From contig JADLZK010008580.1 in assembly GCA_015847255.1 (NCBI GenBank), forward strand, positions 16,639-80,638: DNA of 64,000 nt, in the 5' to 3' direction. Source of the DNA: Hyparrhenia diplandra. Taxonomy: Eukaryota > Streptophyta > Magnoliopsida > Poales > Poaceae. Below are positions 32,826-44,255 of the stretch, piece after piece. Both the position numbers and the translations under genes were made by a program. The notes beneath the pieces were generated by a model. It did no database searches, was not told the origin of the DNA, and saw only the letters and a program-made list of their open reading frames with translations. How positions within the stretch are numbered: the stretch's first letter is position 1; each line of letters starts with the position of its first letter.

Positions 32826-34013
32826 CATGATCAAATCTATATCCAATTCAGGACCTTTTTTATTCCAAATAGAATTTGGAGTCCAAGTGTGCCTAACATG
32901 ATGAGCTATGATATGATGAACTAAAATGTCAAGATCTAGTCCTGTGACCTGATTTGGCTATTCTTTTGCTTCACACAGAAACTGCAGTGTTGAAATTGTT
33001 CCTGCTGATATCAGTCAACTTGTTTACTACTGGGTTAAACATTGTCATATGTTATATTTGGCCATTGCTTTCACGGGAGCGGGATTAGGAATAACGAATA
33101 ATAATAGCCTGCTGTTTTAATTATTTGCTGCCCCTGATTGATCTTTTGACTGTCATCAGTGCCCTGATCTGAATACAAGTAGCAATGAATTATTCCTTCA
33201 TCCACATATACTAAATACTTAAAACCCTACATACTCATCCATTCTATACCTACCAGTGTCCTAATCTAAGTACTTGTAGCAATGAATTGCATACCTTCAT
33301 CTGCATACACTATATTAGTTTTCTTTAACCCCATATCCTATCCGAGTCTATACCTATCAGTGAGAGTTTTGAGCATGACAATGTGTGGTATTTAACTGAA
33401 CATCTGTTCTGATCATAGTTTCTGCTGTAGCAGTGTTCTTAAGGCAGTGAGGTGAGGTGTGGTCTCAGGGTGGTGAAGTGAGGTGTGGACCCCCCTACAA
33501 CACCTAGCCAATGCCTAGGCACCTGCAAGGTGAGGTGATGCCATACCAGTCTAGCAAAGTAGCAACAGTAAACTAACAACAGAGAAGGATGAAAGAAAAT
33601 GGGAGAAAACGGGAATGAGAATGGGATCCCTCTCCTCCCATAGTTAATTAAGCAGTCTATAACATCAGGTGCTCTTAATTCCCTCTATGCCAGCCATCAG
33701 CCTCTCCTCCCGATTGCTTCCTTGCCTCTCAAGTGGAATTATCTCCGCTCCTCCCCATCATATTAGCCGTAGTTGCCACTCCCTTTCCAAATCAGACTGC
33801 TGCTGCTGAACAGGCAGATGTTTGCAACGGCCCACCAGTGTCAGAGCTGCCAGGGATGTTAGGCTTCTGCTGCTTGTCCTCCTGTTCCCATCCTGTTCTT
33901 CTCTTGCTCTTGTTCCCCTTCTTCCTCCCCTCTTTGTTGACGTAGATGCCCAGGACTGCGTGGACACCTTGTCACAGGTGGCACCATATATCACTGACCT
34001 GCACTATTTTCTC
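32826..34013. other. Intergenic, no supportable gene
   Basis: AT-rich. Around 33440-33545 GAGGTG/GCCTAGGC phrases recur. A frame at 33733-33945 is hydrophobic but lacks family similarity. The left border of the 1.6-kb repeat lies at 34014. Confidence 0.4.
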
Positions 34014-35634
34014 TGTTGAAATGGTTGCTATTGATCAATTTGATGAACTGTACCTATTACAGTATTGTTCTGTGGTACAGATGAAAATATTCCAAAATGA
34101 AAATAAGAATTTAAAACAAGATGAAATTGAAATGTGGTAGGTAATGCATACTATGCTTGATCTAAGAGGCGTTTGTGCTGACAAATATTTGGGGATTGCT
34201 CTAGGAAATTTTCTGGGATTCTTCTGGATTTTGCACACCCACAATACAATCAGGTTGCAATTGTTTTTTATGGGACTTTTAAGGGTATGTGAAAAACGTC
34301 AAACATCTGTGTCCAAGTAACTATGAAGTATGGATTCATGAATGGTGATGGGCTAAAATGGCAATATGAATGTGACCAGATATAGCCAGTGCTTTCTTCT
34401 CAATGAAATCACATTGTTGAAAATATAGCATGGCTGATGTCCTTCGTGGTATATTTGCGAATTTTGATGTTGTCTTTGCATCTTTGCTCATCACTTGTAT
34501 CATTTTTTTTCTCCCTCATACTTTGCATGTGCTTGATCTTTAACCCTGTAGGATAACATTGTTTAGAAGCCATTCTCCATTAGTTCATGATTAGTTTTAG
34601 CCTGGCTTCTATTAATCTAATTTGTTAGTATTTACAACATCTGATCACTAAATTACTGATTCTGGAAACCAACAAAGGATGTTTCAAAACACAACTTTGT
34701 GTTTTTGCTTATTTATTTCTTTCTAAAACTATGATATTATTGGATGAGTTTATGAAAATTCTCCACACCATTTTCACATATCCAATCGAACTATTTACCA
34801 ATTACCTTAAGGAGTTCTCAGGATACACCATTAGTTGTAACCCATGATATCCAATATTTTTTTATCATCACTTACTTCTCTGGGTAGTGGGTGCCTCTCC
34901 TGGGATCTGCTTCTTATTCTCCTGAGATTCTGATGAAGTATTTTAATTTTTAGCTATATTTTCATGCCATATAAATTATAATCTACAACATAAGGCGAAG
35001 AAAGATACCATAAGTATCTCAAAACACCACCATAATAATGACTGGGTTCACTATTAGTGAATCTCGCTTTTGTCAGTTGCTCTAGTCATTTATGCAGATC
35101 AGCTTGCACTTGTAGCACCATTGTGGTTATTTTTCAACATTTTGTAGTTCCGGGAGTAATCACAACTCTAACTTGGTCCCTCTTGTTGGAACTTTTCCAG
35201 GCTTATGTCTGGTGCTGGTGAAGGCATGTGCTCCTCCTACCTCTGATAGGATTATCACACTTTTTTAGCGCTCACATGGGGGCCGAGTGTATTCAAGAGG
35301 GTTAAATATGCTTGCTTTCTAAGGCAGAGTATCTTGACCTCAAAATAAGGATATTCAGATACTTAGTACTTAGTAATGTATCGTCTGATATACAGTTTGA
35401 AGTAGTAGCGAAGTGGTGACAATGATGTTAATATATTTTAGTGCTGATATAAATGTTGTTATAAGCTCCAGTTGGTTAAATTCCTGCACGAATATTTATT
35501 CCTTTTGAATTCCTGGTTTTTTTATGTACAAATTAAATTTGTGTCCTTTGATTTTTGTATGGAGTTTTGCAGAGTTGTATGCTATTTGGTGTCTTTCATT
35601 GGTAAAATACAGTATACTGTATCTCTTAACTAAG
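34014..35634. repeat. 1.6-kb direct repeat, copy 1
   Basis: Matches 40581-42197 in the same orientation with high identity (by eye well above 90%). It begins TGTTGAAATGGTTGCTATTG and ends near ACAGTATACTGTATCTC. Copy 1 has an extra CCAAGTAACTATGAAGTA near 34315. It lacks ~22 bp that copy 2 has near 41350. It holds no conserved ORF, LTR signature or PBS. It lies between NFS1 and the broken UGT gene. Origin unknown: segmental duplication, or two copies of an unrecognised non-coding element. Confidence 0.9.
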
Positions 35635-35703
35635 GAGTCAAGGGGTCGCTAGCCAAGTCATGAACAAGGTCGGTTCTGAGCCATGATCAGGTGTTCTAAC
35701 TAT

Positions 35704-35959
35704 GGCCATGTTTGGTTGCCATGCAACCCAAAAAGTGCTACAAGATTCGCCACGTCAAATCTTTTAACGCATGCATGAAAGTATTAAAAAAGGTAAACAA
35801 AAAAAAACTAATTGCACGGTTTTGACCGAAAAGACGAGATAAATCTTGTGAGCGTAATTAGTCTATAATTGAACAACAATCATCAAATAAAAACGAAAAG
35901 TCTTTTACAAAGAGTCGCAACCCAAAATATTTTAGGTTGCATGGCAACTAAACATGCTC
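35704..35959. mobile_element. MITE with 23-bp TIR and TAT duplication
   Basis: 256 bp. The left end is GGCCATGTTTGGTTGCCATG and the right end, inverted, is GAGCATGTTTAGTTGCCATG. Both sides are flanked by TAT (35701-35703, 35960-35962), as for Tourist/Harbinger elements. The interior is AT-rich and non-coding. Confidence 0.75.
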
Positions 35960-35972
35960 TATCAGGAAGGAT

Positions 35973-36513
35973 GATTTTTTAAAAAAATTAAACCCTTTTT
36001 AAAAAAAAAAAAAAATTCAAATTTATCCTCGCTTTGAAAATAATTGTATCGTATCCCTTTTGGTCGCGTCGGGGGCCCGCGCGATATTTTTATTTTGTTG
36101 CGCCACATGCTAAGAATGGTGCCACGGTGGCGTGGAACACGGTAGGGCCCGCCACGCCGGGATTATCCGCCCCGAGTAATAAAAAAATAAAGATAAACAA
36201 GGTCGCATGAACGAAATGCGAGTCCATGTGGCGAGCAGATGTAGTACACAGTCATACAGAATACTAAGTAGAAAGAAAAGAAAAATAGAGGAAAAATAAT
36301 GGCACCAAAAACATGTTTACGATAATTTGCACTAAAAGTATTTGTGAGAATGTACACTAATGGTGAGCGGTTTTTATGGAGCCAGACATGCATTCTTGAA
36401 AATATCGCGCCGGTCCCTGACGCGACCAAAAGTATACCTAATGCAATTATTTTCAAAACGTGGATAAATTTTTTTTTTTTTTAGAAAAAGGGTTACATTT
36501 TTTTTAAAAAAAT
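35973..36513. mobile_element. Foldback element with ~125-bp inverted arms
   Basis: The left arm (35973-36095) and right arm (36390-36513) are inverted copies: GATTTTTTAAAAAAATTAAA and CCCTTTTT; TTGAAAATAATTG; TTTTGGTCGCGTC; GCGCGATATTTT all recur inverted. The centre is non-coding. No clear target duplication was found. Type (Mutator-like or other foldback) is uncertain. Confidence 0.65.
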
Positions 36514-36881
36514 CCCCTAGAAGGTGCCTGTATGGCCGTATGATTAACTCTGTCCATTCTAAACGGTTGCTGCATCACTATATACCGGCTTGTAAAGGAA
36601 GTGCCTTCCTAGAATCTCTCAGTTCATCCTAAGCAGTTGCTGCATCACTGGAAAAACCTCCATCAAGCTCTACGTCCTCTGGATCTCAATTGCCGGCATA
36701 AAACAACCAAGAGACTTCAGCCAGCATTTGTTTCATCACGTTCATAGTGTAGTAAATTACTCATGTAATCCCGAAATCAAAGAGATTTGATGATTTGTAA
36801 ATTATTTATTACACGAATGAGAACCAGCAATTTTTCCTCAACAAAACCTAAATAAATGTCACATGTTAATCAATTAATCAA
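36514..36881. other. 3' flank of the UGT locus
   Basis: GTTGCTGCATCACT occurs twice (about 36565 and 36636). The remainder is AT-rich and probably includes the gene's 3' UTR on the minus strand. Confidence 0.4.
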
Positions 36882-38371
36882 TCATGAAGCCAAAGATTGG
36901 ATTAGCTTCTCCAAATTCATGTAGGACGACCCTCCCTTCTCCAACGCTCCATTTGCCTTGGCCTTGAGCTCCTTCGCCTTCCTCCTCCTCTGCTCCCCTT
37001 CGTCACCCTCATCCATCAGCCTATCCAAAGCTTTCACCACTTGTTCCATACTCACCTCTGCCTCGACATCCGCTCTGCCGCCATTAAAAGTACCAGTAGT
37101 GAGGACATTTTCGGTTGGCTTTGTCACGCCTACAGATACCCCAACACCAAGCACATCCACGATGAGCCTCTCGTTGAGAAACTGCTCGGAGAAAAGCGGC
37201 CAGGTCGCCATGGGCACGCCGGCGGCAATGGCCTCCAGTGTCGAGCCCCAGCCACAGTGCGTGAGGAAGCCGCCGACGGCGCGGTGACCCAGGATGGCGA
37301 CCTGGGGAGCCCAAACTCGTACTACCAAACACTTGTTGCTGTCGTCGAAGCTCTCATGTAGCCACTTGTTGACGTGGTCGGGCATGGAGTCGGCGCCCTT
37401 GACGACCCACACGACATGCCATGGGCACGATGCCAGTGCCATGCCCAGCTGCATGATCTGCGCCGGCGGCATGCACCCGGCGCTGCCAAAGCTGACGTAC
37501 ACCACAGACCTGGTCTCCTTGGTGTCCAGCCACTCCATGACCTGCCTGGCATCATCTGCCATGGCCTGTGGATCGAGAGAAGACGAGCGGTAGAGTGAGA
37601 CAGGGCCAACGGCGACGACGGTTTTGCCGGTGGCCGCCGCAAGAAGCTGGCACGAGCCGTGCTCCAGCTCGTCGAAGGTGTTCACGACCACGCCGTCCAC
37701 GGCCACGTCGAACTCCCTCATCTCCTGCAGTACCGTCCCACCACCCAAGTTGATCGCCGGCGCAAAATGCGTCGGGAGCTGCGCACGCGACACCCTGATG
37801 CGCTCGAACGCCGGCAGGACAGGGGACGCGGAAGAGCTCGTCCGGCGACGAGACCGCCTCGTGCGGCCTGTGCTCGTAGAGGTACTCGATGCAGAGCAGC
37901 GCGAACGCGCCGAAGCCGTGGAAGATGTAGCACGGCACGCCAAGGTCCCGCGCCATGCCCAGCGCCCACGTGTGGCACATCCCGGCGATGATGCAGCTCG
38001 GCCTAGCCTTGTTGCAGTGGCGTGTCACGGCCTCGCCGAAGTGTTTGTTGGCGGCGAAGAAGCGCGGCACGTCGGTGGGTGAGCGGAGGAGGTCCAGCCT
38101 CTCGCAGCCTTCCGGCAGGCCAGCCTCCGCCGCTGGGAACGGGATCGCGGTGACCGTGATGCCTGCGGCGGCTGCTGTGCGGTGGTGTGGCGAGGTCGTC
38201 TTGCACGTGGGACCGGACGAGTGCGGCGTTGGCGGGCGTCGTGATGATGGTGACTGCGGCGCCGTGGGAGGCGAGGAGGCGGCCGATGTCGGTCATGGGG
38301 ATGATGTGGCTGATGCCTCCTTGCCATGGAATTAGCACGAAGTGTGCATCCTGATGTGTGGCTGTCTCCAT
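36882..38371 (-). pseudogene. UDP-glycosyltransferase, UGT73-like, with two frameshifts
   Basis: The minus-strand start at 38371 gives METATHQDAHFVL followed by PWQGGISHIIPM, a family-typical N-terminus. The frame shifts near 38175-38195 (after DDLATPP) into the one reading ITVTAIPFPAAEAG and PRFFAANKHFGEAV. It shifts again near 37825, where an apparent extra base lies within GTCCCCTGTCC, into the frame reading LPAFERIRVSRAQLP. That frame continues intact to the stop. The C-terminal half carries the PSPG box starting WAPQVAILGHRAVGGFLTHC and ending with the sugar-contacting EQ of SEQFLNE; its usual HCGWNS is HCGWGS. Total length with both shifts ignored is ~495 aa, normal for single-exon family 1 UGTs, which glucosylate small molecules. 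The catalytic His expected in the N-terminal loop is replaced or shifted (GGISH). Each break is one base, so assembly error is possible. Confidence 0.85.
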
Positions 38372-39004
38372 GTGCTTCCGATCAATCTCACTCTTGTGTT
38401 TGCAGATGGTGGTATGAGTTTCGTGTTTCTTGTGCAGAGTGCAGAGAGATGTGTTTGCTGCCACCGTTTGTTATATAGATATATGCATCTGACTGGGTAT
38501 GCTTGGCCTGCATGGTGGTGTGGTGTCGACATGATAACAGGTGCTTCTGGAGTTGTTTGGTGGTGGCCAATTCCATGGCGGTCTCTGCATAACAAGAACT
38601 ACAACGACCTAGACAAGCTTCTTTTGTTGACTACTCCAGCCGTGGACTTTTTTCCCTGATGCTGCTGCGGAGGACTTTTCTCTACATGCCCATCAAGTGA
38701 GGCCATCATGCACACATATATATCCTCATAGATTTGAGAAAAAAAAAAAAGTCTCAGGTCAATGGTCGATCCAATCTAATACACTGGATCTGTACGTGTT
38801 GTACTGCAAACTGGAGTAGTAGTTAGTAGTCCATAACCGTGAAGCATGTAACGTGTACCGATCAGCCTGCGTAATCCGTGACGTCGCAGCTATATGCCTG
38901 TGCAAAGTCTCAGCTTCGAGTACTGTGGGCCTGACAGGCTTCTTCCTGCTCTGGCTGTGGCTCCGGCTCCTGCTCCTCCGAAGGAGCTCTCCCCTCAAGC
39001 AGTT
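38372..39004. other. 5' flank of the UGT locus
   Basis: Contains the presumed minus-strand promoter. An A run lies at 38739-38750. No other gene. Confidence 0.4.
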
Positions 39005-39386
39005 TTAAAAAAATTATAATAAATCATAGAAAAATCACAAAATGGAAAATTCAATTGTGTGAGACTCCAAATGAGTAAATGTACACAATGAACATATAAT
39101 ATGGTATACTTCGGTATATTTTTTACAGCTATAAAGAAAAACATAGATGTAAAAGCTACAACAAAACAAATGTACTAAAGTATACCATATTATGTGTTCA
39201 TTGTATAGATCTACTCATTTGGAGTTCAACACAATTTGATTTTCTATTTTATGATTTTTCAAAAACTTCTTAGGGGGTAGTTTAACCGGTTTTGGAAAAG
39301 TTAGGGGTGATATATAAGACCATTTTAAAGGTTAGGGTGTTATGTAGTCCAACCCCTATAGGTGGGTTGTGATTTAGACTTTTTCC
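39005..39386. mobile_element. Foldback element related to the one at 28.9 kb, left end truncated
   Basis: Arms at about 39005-39125 and 39160-39275 are inverted copies. They share TAATAAATCATAGAAAAATC, the phrase with ATGAGTA(A/G)AT, and AATATGGTATACTTCGGTA-like text with the 28.9-kb element's centre. The right outer end GACTTTTTCC matches that element's terminus. The matching left terminus is missing. Confidence 0.6.
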
Positions 39387-39586
39387 AAAATTACGATCGG
39401 TCAGGCACGCGTTGTACTGTACTGATGTGCAGAACAGAGCACACCAAAACAGAGCATGGGGTAACCACTAGTATGCAGTAATCTATAGAGCACACCAAGA
39501 CAGAGCATGATGCTTCCTAGTCGTAATACAATGTCACTTAAGTACCCGTGTTTAATTTTTCCCCATTCCGTGTTTGCAGTTCCATT
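39387..39586. other. Short intergenic stretch with a local repeat
   Basis: AGAGCACACCAA(A/G)ACAGAGCATG occurs twice (about 39436 and 39488). Confidence 0.6.
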
Positions 39587-40427
39587 AGGCTATCTGCACC
39601 GCGGGGAGCTGCAAAAGCATACTATATCCTCCTCCTGCACCTGGGTCCCACATGTTTTTTTTTTCATAATCTCCGCACTCGTCCATACTTTGTGTCGATC
39701 TCTATCCCAACTACCCATCCATCAGGCCCACACGTCATTGACAGTGTTGTACCTTTCTACCTTTCTCCTAGCTCCCTCCCCATTTCTCGCGATGCCACGC
39801 CCCCAAATGAGCCGCCCTCCCCGCTGACGCCACCGCCCAGCCGAGCCGCCCCCGCCTCCCAAACTGGGAGCACACAGGAACGCGACCGCCCGACGAGCTC
39901 GCCCCGTGATCGGCGCGGGTGGATTCCCTCCCCCCTCCCTCCTACCGCCGCGCGCCAACAAGACCGGGCGGGTGGCGCGGGAGGAACGGGCAACGAGGGC
40001 GTAGCTCGGTGGGCGTGGGCGGCAATGACGGGCGTGGCTCGGCGGGCGGGGCGGCAACGTATGACGTGGCTTCGATCCATAGCGACCTTGGGCGGATCCG
40101 CCCGTGGAGGCCAAACGGTCGCGACGCGGCAGCACCCCCGCCCCGCTAGTAACGAGCTCAAGGACGGGCGAGCCCCTGCTTCGACCGGCCTTGCCTCTCT
40201 CCGTCGGGCCGCACCGGGAACAACGAGAACACGAGCAAATGTGAGCGAGGCGAGGTGGTTGGTTGGGACTGGGATTTGGCCACGCCGGCGTCCCGGAGGT
40301 GGAATGGACAAACGCTGCGAATAGCGAACCATATCTTGTCGGGACGTACTCAATTATAGCGGTGCGGGGCTCCCTTTCGCTACTAGCTCCTTCAGTTCGG
40401 CTTTAGAGTATGCGGTGCAGATAGCCT
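39587..40427. mobile_element. Non-autonomous DNA element with GC-rich interior
   Basis: AGGCTATCTGCACCGC at 39587-39602 is perfectly inverted at 40412-40427. The 841-bp span is GC-rich in its middle (39790-40330), with frames open by composition on both strands but no recognisable protein. No target duplication was found. Superfamily not assignable. Confidence 0.6.
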
Positions 40428-40580
40428 CAGGCCGATACATTGGCCTACCGGTCAGTCCCCACGGGAAAGATCACAGATTGCACTGGCACTGCATCATTGA
40501 GATCAAGAAGGGACAGTAGTAATAAGGGGCCTGTTTCTTTCAGCTTTGTATGCCTTCTACCAATCAGTTGTTGAGCTAGT
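40428..40580. other. Short spacer before repeat copy 2
   Basis: Includes GGGGCCTGTTTCTTTCAGC (about 40527), which resembles a MITE terminus, without a partner. Confidence 0.4.
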
Positions 40581-42197
40581 TGTTGAAATGGTTGCTATTG
40601 ATCAATTTGGTGAGCTGTACCTATTACAGTATTGTTCTGTGGTACAGATGAAAATATTCCAAAATGAAAATAAGAATTTAGAACAAGATGAAATTGAAAT
40701 GTGGTAGGTCATGCATACTATGTTTGCTTGATGTAAGAGGTGTTTGTGCTGACAAATATTTGGCGGATTGCTCTAGGAAATTTCTGGGATTTTTCTGGAT
40801 TTTGCACACCCGCAATATAATCAGGTTGCAATTGTTTTTTATGGGACTTTTGAGGGTATGTGAAAAACGTCAAACATCTGTGTGGATTCATGAATGGTGA
40901 TGGGCTAGAATGGCAATATGAATGTGACCAGATATAGCCAGTGTTTTCTTCACACTGAAATCGCATTGTTGAAAATATAGCATGGCCGATGTCCTTTGTG
41001 GTATATTTGCGAATTTTAATGTTGTCTTTGCATCCTTGCTCATCACTTGTATCATTTTTTCTCCCACATACTTTGCATGTGCTTGATCTTTAACCCTGTA
41101 GGATAACATTGTTTAGAAGCCATTCTCCATTAGTTCATGATTAGTTTTAGTCTGGCTTCTATCAATCTAATTTGTTAGTAATTACAACATCTGATCACTA
41201 AATTATTGATTCTGGAAACAAACAAGGATGTTTCAAAACACAGCTTTGTATTTTTGCTTATTTATTTCTTTTTCTAAAACTATGATATTATTGGAGTAAT
41301 TTATAAAAAATCTCTTCACACCATTTTCACACATCCAATCGAACTATTCGCAAAGATATTGTGGTAGTTCGTACCAATTACCTCAAGGAGTTCTCAGGAT
41401 ACACCATTAGTTGTGACCCATGATATCCAATATTTCGGATCGTCACTTACTTCTCTGGGGTGCCTCTCCTGGGATCTGGTTCTTATTCTCCTGAGATTCT
41501 GATGAAGTATTTTAGATACATTTTCATGCCATATAAATTATAATCTACAACATAAGGTGAAGAAAGATACCATAAGTATCTCAAAACACCACCATAATAA
41601 TGACTCGGTTAATAATTAGTGAATCTTGCTTTTGCCAGTTGCTCCAGTCATTCAGGCAGATCAGCTTGTACTTGTAGCACCATTGTGGGTTTTCAACATT
41701 TTGTGGTTCCACGAGTAATCACAACTCTAACTTGGTCCCTCTTGTTGGAACTTTTCCAGGTTTATGCCTCGTGCTGGTGAAGGCATTCATGTGGTGCTCC
41801 TCCTACCTCTGATAGGACTATCACACTTTTTTAGCGCTCACATGTGGGGGTCGAGTGTACTCAAGAGGGTTAAATATGCTTGCTTTCATAGGTAGAGTAT
41901 CTTGACCTCAGAATAAGGATATTCAGATACTTAGTAATGTATCTTCTGAAATACAGTTTGAAGTAGTAGCGAAGCGGTTACCATGATGTTAATATATTTT
42001 AGTGCTGGTATAAATGTTGTTATAAGCTCCAGTTGGTTAAATTCCTGCACGAATATTTATTCTTTTTGAATTCCTGGTTTTTTTTATGTACAAATTAAAT
42101 TTGCGTCCTTTTACTTTTTGTATGGGGTTTTGCAGAGTTGTATGCTATTTGGTATCTTTAATTGGTAAAATACAGTATACTGTAACTCTTAACTAAC
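40581..42197. repeat. 1.6-kb direct repeat, copy 2
   Basis: Same orientation as 34014-35634 and colinear over its whole length, with small indels. It begins TGTTGAAATGGTTGCTATTG and ends near ACTCTTAACTAA. Copy 2 has an extra GCAAAGATATTGTGGTAGTT near 41350. No gene inside. Confidence 0.9.
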
Positions 42198-42773
42198 AAG
42201 CCTTAGAGCGTTCGCAGTGTGGGGGTTTTAGATGCGATGCTTGCTCGACCCGACTTCGATGCATTGCGAGACCGGTACCATGAAGAACCCGACTCGATGC
42301 ATAGCACCGGTCGTTAGAACTAAAAAATCTTCTTTCTCTCTCTCCCACCGCACTCTCTCTCCGCTGTGTCTTACTCTCCATGCGTCCGCACGCGTCTGCG
42401 GATATGCTCTCTCTTCTCCGCTGCGTCTTCCTCTCCATGCGTCCACACACCGGCTGCGGATCTGCGGCGTGCACAGACCACAACGCCCGCATGCATGCGC
42501 GGATAGAAGGAGGCGGCACCTAGCCCCGCCGCTGTGCCCCGGCCCGATCCTGCATGCTCCGACCTTGGAGGACCGGCCGCCGCTCCGTCGCCCCAATCAC
42601 GGCAACAACGGAACAACCACAATCGCCGCCCATGGGGGCGGGAGGAGCGGAGGCGAAAATCGTCGTCGTGGTTGAGAAGAAGGGCGGATAGTTGAGCTGT
42701 CTTTTTAATGATATGGGCTTCACTTGTAGATCCGATCTTGGTTCTATACATTGCTGCATTTTTAACAGGTGCC

Positions 42774-42791
42774 ATCAAATCATAGTATAGA
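42774..42791 (+). repeat. LINE target-site duplication, 5' copy
   Basis: ATCAAATCATAGTATAGA, identical over 18 bp to the copy after the poly(A) tail at 48411-48428. Confidence 0.95.
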
Positions 42792-43018
42792 TGCTTGGCC
42801 GGGTTAGTTGTCGTGGGCTGGAGTTCCGACCTAAGGTTCCCCCGACCTAGGGTTTAGGCGACTCCGGCGATCTTCGAAGGGAGGATTGGCGACCCGCGCC
42901 ACGGCGTTCCCACCCACCTCACCGCCGGGCTGATCAAGGGGTTGCCTGTGCGCAACTTCCCGGCCTTGGCGGTGCGCGGGGGATCGGTGATCGCGGTGTT
43001 GTTCTCGGTTTCGGGGAG

Positions 43019-44255
43019 ATGGCGGCGGAGTCATCCCGCGGCAAGAGGATGGTGGAGGGAGATGATGTGGAGCAACTGCTTTAGTCCCTAAGCCTAAGTG
43101 AGGTGGAGAAGGAGGGAGTTGTGTTGGCGGTGGCGGACTCTGGGAATCTGCCGCAGGTCAAGTGGATGGCGGCGGCGCGGCTGCTATCATCCAAAAAATT
43201 CAGTGAACAATCACTGATCGCCATAATGATGGCGGCACGGAATATGGCGCAAGAGATTATGTTCCGATCTGCGGGGACGAATTTGTTCGTGGTACAAGGC
43301 TTATTGTCCAGGAGATTGGAAGAGGATCATGGAGGAGGGCCCTTGGATCTTCAGGGGCTATGCACTAATGTTGGAGGAGTTCGATGGAGCGACTCCAACC
43401 CCGACGAAGCTGCCATGCAGTGTCCCAGCTTGGGTGCAGATTCACAAGATCCCACCCCTGTACAGGACAATGGATATCATCCACAAGTTAGCTAAGAAGG
43501 TGGGTGACGTGATTACGGTGGAGATGAAGGTGGTCTCGAGCGGCAGAGGAGATTTCCACAGGGCGAGAGTCAAGCTGCAAGCGTCGAAACCTCGATACGC
43601 CGTGACATTGTCACCCGGGGGGTGTGAACCTATGCACCTACAAGTGAAGTATGAAAAGATGCCCCGCTTTTGCTCTCATTGCGGGTTGATGGGACATACT
43701 CATCTACGAGTGTGGGGACGGGGAATTCAAGGACAAGGAACTCCGGTATGGCGGACCGGATGCGGCAAGTGGTAATTTTCGGCGTGCGGGCACCCCGCGT
43801 CTCCGTTTTGGAGGGGCGGGTGATCAAGCGAGCCGCCAGAATCAAGAGGCAAAGAGTACTCTTGGAGACCGCAGGAGAGGATGAGAGAGGGCACGGTGGT
43901 CGCTTCGGCGCTATCGTGATGGCCTGTGGAGGGAGAAGAAGAAGGAGTCGGGCAGGGGAGAAGGAGGATAGCTCGGGCTCACGAAAGAGGGGCTCAAAGT
44001 GGAGGCGGGTCCGAATGAAGATCGGAAGACTCGGCCACTAGCCCGATCAAGCCTCAACAACCGAGCAAGGAAGCAAATGATGAAACCCGCAAAAGAAGTC
44101 GCTCGATGGAGAAGATGGGGGCCCGACGGTGTGTTCCACCACCACCACCAGCGTACGTGTCCCCTAGAGACAAAAAGAAGGCAAAGAAGACCGTGGAAGG
44201 GCGGGGGATAGTGCAACCTTTGGCGGCCTCCGGCGAGGAGGACCGCCGGGAGCAA
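43019..44255 (+). pseudogene. LINE ORF1 (gag-like, zinc knuckle), broken
   Basis: The start ATG at 43019 is followed by an in-frame TAG at 43082 after 21 codons. Downstream frames read NMAQEIMFRSAGTNLFVVQ, then after a shift GPWIFRGYALMLEEFDG and LPCSVPAWVQIHKIPPLYRT, the DUF4283-type region of plant L1 ORF1. A zinc knuckle begins CSHCGLMGHTH (about 43669-43701). One further base shift then separates it from the expected acidic Cys region that appears in the neighbouring frame. The C-terminal part is basic and unstructured. Confidence 0.85.

Noticed and set aside
39548..40353. Long ORFs on both strands (258 and 198 codons)
   Set aside because: Both are low-complexity Ala/Arg/Pro translations of the GC-rich interior of a transposon-like element; neither has a domain.
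34014..42197. LTR retrotransposon with 1.6-kb LTRs carrying a UGT
   Set aside because: The repeats start TG and are direct, but there is no PBS after copy 1, no polypurine tract before copy 2, no gag-pol remnant, no convincing CA end and no matching 5-bp flank.
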